Origin: Rhynchopus sp. YZ270_cl-10
Lineage: Eukaryota > Euglenozoa > Diplonemea > Diplonemida > Diplonemidae
Direction: 5' to 3'
Length of the DNA: 64,000 nucleotides
NCBI GenBank assembly: GCA_964035575.1
Contig: OZ037887.1
Coordinates: 1,240,001-1,304,000, forward strand
Shown here: positions 53,350 through 60,787 of the stretch, piece after piece
Numbering within the stretch: position 1 is the stretch's first letter
How the letters are laid out: every line of letters begins with the position of its first letter
The notes under the pieces: generated by a model
Databases searched by the model: none
The model's input: only the letters and a program-made list of their open reading frames with translations
What the model was told of the DNA's origin: nothing
Position numbers and translations under genes: made by a program

Positions 53350-54340
53350 AGAACGTGCATATTTCAAGACGCTAGCTTCCGACCCTGTTCAAAGAACAAC
53401 CTTTTTGATTTTTGTGACAAAATATTGTAAGCGAACAACAAGCAACCTTGTGTTTTCCTCTCCTCATTTATCGTCTTTTGAGCAACAAGCAAAGTAACTA
53501 GCGCCGAGCATTTTTAGTTTTCATTTTTGAATTTACACTTTCCCGCAAAAGGAGTTATCGTTTGTTTCATGAATGGATCGATGTTTTTTTTTATGGCCCG
53601 TCCTGGTCTGTTCCTGGAATTGCATCTGGGGTCCGTTCCTCCTGAAACTCTATGAAGGTGTTGACCGCTCGAATCGATGTCTTAGAGATTACCGAACAGG
53701 AGGGCTTCGCAACCTTCCAAATTATAGGTTCGGGTCAGTTCCCCATCAAAAGAGAAAAAGGAAAAGAACGGAAAATGATCACAAAAATAAAACAAAACAA
53801 AAATGGGCGGGACTCCTTTCACATACTAGCACAACCAGCTGCCATAGTCCCATCACTATCTTTGCTTCTTCTTCTACTACACAATCCTTCGGCATGCACA
53901 CGGATCTCTCCTTGTAACAGTTTGTTGAAACACGTTCCGGTTATCATCCAACTGAAGAGCTGACTGGAGCGTTTTGCAGTCGTATTGCTTGACCTGCGGA
54001 GCGCTCGTTTAATCCACGCGCGGCTGCGAAGGTGTTCTTGATGAAGTGTGCAATATTTTCATTGTCAATATCCAGAACGTGATTCCCTCGTCGTTCTCGA
54101 CCGATCAAGACCGAATAAATGTTTGCCTTGGCAATTTGCTTTGTCTCACTTCTCAATGTGCGTCGCCACACTGTTGCATCTCTTGCATAGGGCAGTCGTG
54201 TTCGGGATTGTCTTCTGCACACTTACAAATATTCTTTAAGGTGACTAAGCACGAGAGGCTTAGGATCATCTTATAAACTTTTCTTCTTTTTGTTGTTTCT
54301 TCTTTCCCAAAACACCTGCACAAAACAGAGACACAACACC
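53350..54340. other. Spacer between UBL-LRR copies 2 and 3
   Basis: 53704-53925 duplicates 49676-49900, and 54127-54340 duplicates the leader of copy 2 including the 50-base insertion (54237-54285). No gene supported. Confidence 0.55.
54237..54285 (+). repeat. ~50-base AAGGTGACTAAG insertion in the copy 3 leader
   Basis: Same position and nearly the same sequence as 52112-52160 (TTAGGATCATC here, TTCGGATCATC there). Confidence 0.7.
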
Positions 54341-55249
54341 ATGGAAATATGCGTTCAGAGCTTTGACGGAGAGAAGTACACAGTCGAGGTGGGTGTGGAT
54401 GATACAACTGCGGACATACGGCGGAAGGTGGCGTCTGCAGCAGAGTTGCGCGAAGACGGCTTTGACATGAGCTTCGGAGGGAACGTGGTGACCGAAGAAG
54501 ACGGCGCGAGGCAGCTGAGTGCTGGGGACACAGTTGTGCTGACGAATACGAAGTCGCAGAAGAACGACGCCATTGCAGCTCTTCGTGCCTTGGGTGAGAC
54601 CGAGCTGACGCCAGAGAGGTTTAAAGATCTGGCAGATCCAAGTCTGGTTCATTTGTTTCTGCAGGCGGAAGTTGTTACTGAGATTCCCTGTGCATTCTTG
54701 GGAGAGAGCGAGTGGAGAAAACTTGATCTCAGTGGTGCGTCAGTTGTTACTAAAATACACGACCAGTTCCTCTGCGGCGGCTATTACTTGCACACTGTTG
54801 ATTTATCTGGGTGGAGCAATGTGACTGAAATAGGGAGCTCCTTCCTGCAGTACTGCACCGCACTGACGAAAATTGACTTGTCAGGGTGGAACAGTGTGAC
54901 GCAAATAGGGATTGAATTTCTCCACGGGTGCTGCGCACTGAGAACCCTTGACTTGTCTGGGTGGAACAATGTCACGCGCATTGACGACTACTTCCTCTGC
55001 GAGTGCGAGTCACTGAGAAAGCTCAACATTTCTGGGTGGAACAATGTGACCCACATTGGAGACCACTTCGTCGACTACTGCATCTCATTGAGAACACTGG
55101 ACTGGTCTGGGTGGGCGAGTGTAACGCATATTGGGCGAAATGCACTTAAGCATTGCAACTTACGCAACTGCAGCATCAACGTCACTGGATCGAGCAAGGC
55201 AGTCCTTGACTTCAAGAAGAAGTCCATGCGTCAATGTGTGTGCATGTGA
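54341..55249 (+). CDS. Ubiquitin-like / leucine-rich repeat protein with polybasic CaaX-like tail, copy 3
   Basis: 302 residues, six 25-residue repeats. The ubiquitin-like part is almost the same as in copies 1 and 2. Repeat 1 (KLDLSGASVVTKIHDQFLCG) resembles copy 1, repeats 2-3 resemble copy 2 (VTEIGSSFLQYCTALTK), and the last two are common to all, so copy 3 looks like a mosaic. The tail is KKKSMRQCVCM. Neighbouring copies 1 and 2 lie upstream in the same direction with duplicated leaders, so all three may be expressed alike. Confidence 0.85.
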   Translation: MEICVQSFDGEKYTVEVGVDDTTADIRRKVASAAELREDGFDMSFGGNVVTEEDGARQLSAGDTVVLTNTKSQKNDAIAALRALGETELTPERFKDLADPSLVHLFLQAEVVTEIPCAFLGESEWRKLDLSGASVVTKIHDQFLCGGYYLHTVDLSGWSNVTEIGSSFLQYCTALTKIDLSGWNSVTQIGIEFLHGCCALRTLDLSGWNNVTRIDDYFLCECESLRKLNISGWNNVTHIGDHFVDYCISLRTLDWSGWASVTHIGRNALKHCNLRNCSINVTGSSKAVLDFKKKSMRQCVCM

Positions 55250-55596
55250 ACGTGCATCTTCTTTCGAGACGCTTGCGAATCAAATTGAAAACGGCGTGTT
55301 TGCGCTTCATATCGCAGAGGACAACGACACTGCAAAGTCATTAAATACAAAACTGACGCGTAGCCAACGAAAGGATGCTCAAATTCGAGGAAACACAGTG
55401 GAACACCTCGATGTCCGCACACTAATACAGAAGCTTTCAAAAACAAAAGACCTCTCCCCTTGGAACTGTTTGTTGTCTCTTGCACACCACCCCCACACAC
55501 CCTACCCCCCTTTAAATACGAAGTTCGCACAGTCGTGTTCTTTCTCCTCACTTCTCACTTCTCACCTTTTACCCTCAACAAGATATCAACCATACC

Positions 55597-57180
55597 ATGA
55601 GCAGCTTCAGAGCGCCTGCTGTTTCCAATGAAGGTAGAGGCAATAAGGTTGCTGTCATTGGACGTGCGAAGGTCGGGAAGTCGCACCTGATTGGTGTGCT
55701 GGGACAGCGCCTTGAGCTGCGCACAAAGTACTACAGCGCAGACGTGGACGTGGTGGAGGTGGACTGCACCGCGGACACTGCGGACAACACTGCTGCACTG
55801 CGCGAGGCACGTGCCTGGGTGGTTGTGACGGAGAACACCTTAGACGCCTTTGAGCAGCTTGCGGCCACGCTCGACATGCAGCACGCACCCGACCGCCGCC
55901 TTCTCCTCATCAACCAGACCGCCCAGGGGCACGGTGACGACGTGCACGACCTCTGCTTCACCGACGCTGTCTTCGACTGGTGCCGCACACATCAGTGCGA
56001 GGCTGTTGCACGCAACTTCGGTGACGGCACGCCACTCTCCACTGAAGACAAGACAGCACTTCTCTCGATGGGCCTCCTGGCAGAGACAGAGCCAACTGGT
56101 GCGTCTCGAGTGTACCAAGCCTTGGCGCAGACGCTGTGGGAGGACAACTCACCCAGCAGCGAGCAGTGCAGCGACGCGGCCGGTGAGGGGGGGGAAGAGA
56201 AGGCAGAGGAGAAGCAGGAGGAGGAGGAGGAGGAGGAGGAGGAGGAAGCGAACCCAAACACCGCAGTGCTGTACTTCCACACCGAGGACGGCTTCCCGGA
56301 GGGCGTCGTTGCGCACCTTGGCGGCAGCTCGCATGCCTTTGAGCATACGATCCGCAACAAATACTACTCTGCGTCTGTGGGGGTCACGGTAGCGGACTTT
56401 TCCGACAACAGCGAGAACAACATTGCGTTCACCGGCCACCACGCGGGCATCGTGTACTGCACAAGCGATGCCTCGCTCGACGCCTTTCTCTATGTACAGG
56501 ACGGGGTGCCTGCACGTACCCCCGACACTGCACCCGAGGTCGCAGTGCTGCTCTGCTGCGGTGCGTTCTGCACAACCAAGCTCGATGTAGCCTCCGAGTG
56601 GTGCCTCGACAACGGCTTTGAGCTCCTCACGATCCCAAACCTCGACGTGCCCGAGGCTGTGGACACAACACAGGCACACAACACCACAGACCAAGATGCA
56701 CCAGAGGACACAATCCTCCGCGTCAACGAAGCGCTCGAGGCGACGATGTGGCCGAGGATGGGGAAGGGGGGCAAGGACCCTGTTGAGAAGTTCTTTGCGT
56801 CTCCTCCTGTCGAGGACGATGCGGTGGATGCGGTCCCAGAAACGAAAGCCGAAACGGAAGCAGAAGAGAAGACAACGAGGTGGTGTCGGCGGTGGGCGTC
56901 TGGCCGTGGGAGTCAAGGGTGCGAGCTTCCGCCTGGGTGGGTTTTGGACACAGCGACGCAGAAGAGCCAAGCGCTGCAGAGCTACCGTGAGCGTCATGAG
57001 GACGCAACACTGCCGCCAGGTGGTGTCGACATGGACGACAGCGCAGAGGACGCGGTGCACGACTACGACAAACTCTTTGCAGAAGCAATGTTCCTTCGCA
57101 ACCACGGATCCACCCTCAACCCCGACGAGAGACACGAGCGCGCTGCGCAGGTTGCTATGCAGCTCTCGGGTGCGCTATAA
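55597..57180 (+). CDS. AAGAB/p34-like adaptin-binding protein with duplicated Rab-like domain
   Basis: 527 residues, one exon. AAGAB (p34) is a cytosolic chaperone that assembles AP-1/AP-2 clathrin adaptors; it has a Rab-like pseudoGTPase domain and a C-terminal helical domain. Here the Rab-like domain appears twice. Domain 1 (~15-185) has an intact P-loop GRAKVGKS, then TKYYSADVDVVEV, FDWCRTHQCEAVARN and VYQALAQTLW. After a Glu-rich linker (~200-220), domain 2 (~225-395) has NKYYSASVGVTVADF, ASEWCLDNGFELLTI and LRVNEALEATMW but no P-loop. Human AAGAB shows NKYYSADINL, AQEWCIKHGFELVE and IVQALNANVW in the same order. The end (~480-527: YDKLFAEAMFLRN with LNPDERHERAAQVAMQL) matches the AAGAB C-terminal oligomerisation/adaptin-binding helices. 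The duplication and the P-loop are unusual for the family as I know it. Confidence 0.8.
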   Translation: MSSFRAPAVSNEGRGNKVAVIGRAKVGKSHLIGVLGQRLELRTKYYSADVDVVEVDCTADTADNTAALREARAWVVVTENTLDAFEQLAATLDMQHAPDRRLLLINQTAQGHGDDVHDLCFTDAVFDWCRTHQCEAVARNFGDGTPLSTEDKTALLSMGLLAETEPTGASRVYQALAQTLWEDNSPSSEQCSDAAGEGGEEKAEEKQEEEEEEEEEEANPNTAVLYFHTEDGFPEGVVAHLGGSSHAFEHTIRNKYYSASVGVTVADFSDNSENNIAFTGHHAGIVYCTSDASLDAFLYVQDGVPARTPDTAPEVAVLLCCGAFCTTKLDVASEWCLDNGFELLTIPNLDVPEAVDTTQAHNTTDQDAPEDTILRVNEALEATMWPRMGKGGKDPVEKFFASPPVEDDAVDAVPETKAETEAEEKTTRWCRRWASGRGSQGCELPPGWVLDTATQKSQALQSYRERHEDATLPPGGVDMDDSAEDAVHDYDKLFAEAMFLRNHGSTLNPDERHERAAQVAMQLSGAL

Positions 57181-57411
57181 AGGGGAGAGAGATTGAGGAG
57201 ATAGTGAGAGGGGTGGGTAGGGGGAGGGGGTGGGGTAGTGGGGTGAGGGAGAGAGGGGATCTGCTAGCTCCCAACGTTTATTCTCATGAAAAAAAAATAA
57301 TGATCGTTTTGTGTTTTGCTGTAGACCCGCCCCCCAAAACTTCCACACAACACTACCACACAGATATGCTGAAACAGTAACAAAAATTTTCAAAAAAACA
57401 AAAAAAAAATA

Positions 57412-58692
57412 ATGTCGCAAGGTGCAGGCAGGAACGTTGCTGAGTGGAGAATGCGGGGGAGTGCTGCGCCAACTGTTGGACCGGTGACCGACGCCAAAGG
57501 AAATACGTGGCTTCATATCGCAGTGTATTTTGGACACATCGAGGTCGTGCGTGGCGTTCTGCCTCTGCTTCTGCACCCGCTTATCGATGCACAGAATAAC
57601 GCAGGGTATTCACCTCTGATAATGTCCTGCTGTGTGGGGCACCTAGACTTCGTGAAGGTTTTGGTAGCCGCAGGTGCGAACCTGTGCATCGCAAGCCTCA
57701 ACGGCGACACTGCTTTGATGAGTGCGGTGCGGGCGTATCATCCGGAGATAGTGCAGTTCCTCATTGCTGCAGGTGCGAATGTAAACATAAACGGACGTTC
57801 GCCTCTTCTGTCGGCTTGCAGCTCCGGACAACTCGCGATTGTGAAGATGTTGATAACCGCTGGTGCGCGGCTGCGTATCCAAGACAAGAACGGTGACACG
57901 TGTCTGATGGCTGCGGCGCGTGCTGGACACACCGAAACTGTGCGCTACCTCGCAGGCCAACCGGGTGTGGACGTAGATCACAAATGTAACAAAGGATTCA
58001 CTGCGTTGCACCACGCCGTGCGCAAAAACCACCCGCTGGTAGTGAAGGAACTGATCGACGCTGGGGCAGACATCGAGGCATGCAACAGACGTGGATGTTC
58101 GCCGCTGTGGTTCGCTGCCAACGCAGGGTTGGTGAACATTGTCGATATTATTGCAAGAGCTGGTGCAGAGCAAACATTGCTATCACCGACTAACATGGTA
58201 ACGACCACACCTCTTATCTTTGCGGTGCAGGCTAAGCACTTCGACAATGTACATCTGTCCACAGCAGACGTAAATGAGGCAGACGGCAACGGCAACACTG
58301 CATTGCACTATGCCCTGGAGGCCAGACAGACGGATGTGGTGCAGATACTTATTGACGCGGGGGCCGACATCGACACCCAGGACGCCCAGGGACGTTCGCC
58401 GCTACTCCGTGCAAGTTATGCAGGGGACCTTGACATTGTCAAGGTGTTGGTGACAGCTGGTGCACAACTATCTGTCACAGACGTCAACAACGACACATGC
58501 CTGATCCTTGCGTCGCAAGCTGGTCACGCCGGGATTGTGGGCTACCTTGCAGCCCTGCCGCAGGTGAACGTGTTCCACCAAGGGCGCAACGGCAGAACAG
58601 CACTGAGTTACATACAAGCGCTCACACCTCGGAAGATCAGGAGACGCGTGGTGCGTGCGTACGAGAAGGCTTTAATGAGATCGTGGCAGTGA
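57412..58692 (+). CDS. Ankyrin repeat protein
   Basis: 426 residues, one exon. About eleven ankyrin repeats cover residues ~25-405, with typical units such as GNTWLHIAVYFGHIEVVRGV, GYSPLIMSCCVGHLDFVKVL, GDTALMSAVRAYHPEIVQFL, FTALHHAVRKNHPLVVKELI and GNTALHYALEARQTDVVQIL. The C-terminus is short and basic (RKIRRRVVRAYEKALMRSWQ). No other domain, signal peptide or membrane helix. Role unknown; ankyrin stacks bind proteins. Repeats LVAAGANLCIASLNGDTALM and LVTAGAQLSVTDVNNDTCLI are alike enough to suggest internal duplication. Confidence 0.9.
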   Translation: MSQGAGRNVAEWRMRGSAAPTVGPVTDAKGNTWLHIAVYFGHIEVVRGVLPLLLHPLIDAQNNAGYSPLIMSCCVGHLDFVKVLVAAGANLCIASLNGDTALMSAVRAYHPEIVQFLIAAGANVNINGRSPLLSACSSGQLAIVKMLITAGARLRIQDKNGDTCLMAAARAGHTETVRYLAGQPGVDVDHKCNKGFTALHHAVRKNHPLVVKELIDAGADIEACNRRGCSPLWFAANAGLVNIVDIIARAGAEQTLLSPTNMVTTTPLIFAVQAKHFDNVHLSTADVNEADGNGNTALHYALEARQTDVVQILIDAGADIDTQDAQGRSPLLRASYAGDLDIVKVLVTAGAQLSVTDVNNDTCLILASQAGHAGIVGYLAALPQVNVFHQGRNGRTALSYIQALTPRKIRRRVVRAYEKALMRSWQ

Positions 58693-58782
58693 CGCTTTTG
58701 CACAGATCTCAGATGTAGCGTGGTGTACGAAGAACATCTGCGCGCTTCATTTATTTGTCCAACTTATATCATCCAACTTTTT

Positions 58783-58823
58783 TTTCTGTACTTCATTGAA
58801 TTTTTATCCTGTACTTCATTGGT
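58783..58823 (+). promoter_or_regulatory. Two spliced-leader-like sequences at the LINE 5' end
   Basis: TTTCTGTACTTCATTG (58783-58798) and CCTGTACTTCATTG followed by GTATAC (58808-58827). The conserved 3' end of kinetoplastid spliced leaders is TTTCTGTACTATATTG, followed in the SL RNA gene by GTATG. The first copy matches 14 of 16 positions. They lie ~100 bases before the ORF1 ATG, which itself directly follows CTCTCCCCCTCAG, a strong acceptor-like signal. Confidence 0.5.
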
Positions 58824-58903
58824 ATACACATCACACACCCCACACGACCGTCCCCCCCGGTTCTTTCCTTGTGGCGCATCTGCCTGGGTCCTCTCCCCCT
58901 CAG

Positions 58904-60787
58904 ATGTCGCTCCTAGCGAAAGCCAGAGAGACCTACGACCGTGCGCAAGCACTGGTCCTAGCGTCGAACTCAGAGGAGACCAAGATCCTTGCACTACAGT
59001 GCATTGATCTCTGCCTGAGTGTCCTGGGTGCCCCCCAGCCTAATCCCCCACATGGTGCTGATAACAGCAACGGCAGCAGCAGGACCGCATTTGGCGGCGG
59101 CAGCAGCAACAGCAACATCAACAGCAGCAGCAACAACTACAACAACAACAACAACAACAATTCCAACAGAAACAGCAACAGAAACAGCAACAGAAACAGC
59201 AACAGCAACAACAACGGCAACAGCAACAGCAACAGCAACAGCAACAACAATGGCAACAGCAACAGCAACGGCAACAGCAACAGCAACGGCAGCAACAATA
59301 GAAACCGCTCTGCATGGGTGCAGGTCCCCGGCAAGAACAGCGGCAGCAACAACAACAACAGCAACAGCAACGGCAACAACAACAACAGCAACAGCAACAG
59401 AAACAACAGATACAGTCCGCTGAGTGGCACGCGCGGTGAACGTGGAGAGGAGGATGGCGTCAACGACGACGAAGGACGCGACGGCGAGGAGCCCTCGCAG
59501 GAATGGGCACACGTGGTGAGAGGCAGCAGGCAGAAACAGAGGCTGCAGAAGTTTTCGGAGTACCGGCGCATTGCTGAGGAGGAGCCGGATACAGTACGAA
59601 CGACGTTTTCGCTTATGCGGAGCCAATTCGGGGGCGCCCCAATTTGCCGGGACGTGGACTTGGTGATGACGGCGATGGACTTGGCGTTCATTGCAGATAA
59701 CGCAGACGAGGCGAGACTCGCTTGGGAGGCCGTGCTGACACGCGAGGAGGACATCCGGAACGAGGCTGCCTTCCCGAGGATCGCCGTGTACGCGAAGAAG
59801 CGCTTCTGTTCGCGGTGTGTGGCAGTTACGCTGCGGTCGGAGAATAAGACTCTCAAGCAGCAACGCGATGAGACTTGGTACGCGTGCTACTCCCTACTAT
59901 GGGTGACGGAGATGACGGAGGCGATGCCGAAGACGGTACACGTGAATGCACGACCCTCCACCGCAGTACTCATCTGCACGTTATCGGAGAAGTTTGCGGA
60001 TGCAACGACATGGAGACAAGCGGAGCGCAACCCTGGCATTATGATGCCGAGACTGCTGACAGATCTGTGCAAGGTAGTGCAGCACGTGGTGAAGCCCAGC
60101 AACGTGTGGGACTACTTCCGCAGAGAGAACGAACATGGGAATGGGCATGAAATTAGCCTACGCGTACCGGTGAGTAAGGTGGAGCAGCTGCTGTCGCTGT
60201 CGGGGAAACAGGGGCTTTTTCTCAAGCCTCTGAAGTGGCACTGTGGCGGCGACCAGTACCCTGTGGCCTGGCTGGACCGGTCCGTGACGCTCGAGAGAGC
60301 ACTAGATTTGAACACACGGAACCCCAACTCCTGCATAGGGCTGGCTGTGGGAGTGAGTGGGGGTTTGGCCCTAAGGATGAAGCAAGGGGTTGACTTGGAC
60401 ACCGTTCGCAGAGAGCTGCACGGGTCTCTCGCGCCCATGTCGAACGATCCCTCTCTGGTGAGGTACACAGTGTCGGGTGCACGGCACTACGAGGAGGCGG
60501 CAGACGTCATGTCCGTTCTGCAGAGCACGAGCTGGCCATGCACACAGCTGGCAACATACAAGCGCAAAGGACAGACGTGGCTGATCGTGGCCGCGAGCAC
60601 CGCCCCGCACTTCACCAACATTGAGCGCCCAGGCCAGTCCATGGTCACAGTCAGGCCAGCATCGTCTGCGGACAGCCACCGCCCCCGCACTAACAGGTTC
60701 ACTGGCAAATTGGTGTTCCCATCAGAGTCATCCGAGATGGAGACGGAAGTCGTTGAGCCAGAGGCGACAGTAGAGCCCGTGTTGTGA
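58904..60787 (+). CDS. LINE ORF1 with Asn-rich tract
   Basis: 627 residues from ATG at 58904 (MSLLAKARETYDRAQALVLA) to TGA. Residues ~55-170 are dominated by Asn from AAC/CAAC repeats interspersed with Ser, Arg and Gly. The later two thirds have folded character (WAHVVRGSRQKQRLQKFSEY, ICRDVDLVMTAMDLAFIADN, RFCSRCVAVTLRSENKTL, WLDRSVTLERALDLNTRNPN). I recognise no CCHC knuckle or RRM; the protein is called ORF1 from its place. Nucleic-acid binding is inferred. The upstream in-frame extension to 58796 lacks an ATG. Confidence 0.65.
   Translation: MSLLAKARETYDRAQALVLASNSEETKILALQCIDLCLSVLGAPQPNPPHGADNSNGSSRTAFGGGSSNSNINSSSNNYNNNNNNNSNRNSNRNSNRNSNSNNNGNSNSNSNSNNNGNSNSNGNSNSNGSNNRNRSAWVQVPGKNSGSNNNNSNSNGNNNNSNSNRNNRYSPLSGTRGERGEEDGVNDDEGRDGEEPSQEWAHVVRGSRQKQRLQKFSEYRRIAEEEPDTVRTTFSLMRSQFGGAPICRDVDLVMTAMDLAFIADNADEARLAWEAVLTREEDIRNEAAFPRIAVYAKKRFCSRCVAVTLRSENKTLKQQRDETWYACYSLLWVTEMTEAMPKTVHVNARPSTAVLICTLSEKFADATTWRQAERNPGIMMPRLLTDLCKVVQHVVKPSNVWDYFRRENEHGNGHEISLRVPVSKVEQLLSLSGKQGLFLKPLKWHCGGDQYPVAWLDRSVTLERALDLNTRNPNSCIGLAVGVSGGLALRMKQGVDLDTVRRELHGSLAPMSNDPSLVRYTVSGARHYEEAADVMSVLQSTSWPCTQLATYKRKGQTWLIVAASTAPHFTNIERPGQSMVTVRPASSADSHRPRTNRFTGKLVFPSESSEMETEVVEPEATVEPVL

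Noticed and set aside
55131-55631. 166-codon ORF after UBL-LRR copy 3
   Set aside because: Overlaps the copy 3 end in another frame and runs into the AAGAB-like start; not conserved in copies 1 and 2.
56149-57135. 328-codon minus-strand open frame
   Set aside because: Antisense of the AAGAB-like gene; long Leu runs mirror the Glu-rich linker.
58994-59863. Long minus-strand frames rich in Leu/Val/Ala/Cys
   Set aside because: They arise from the AAC/CAAC repeats of LINE ORF1 read backwards.
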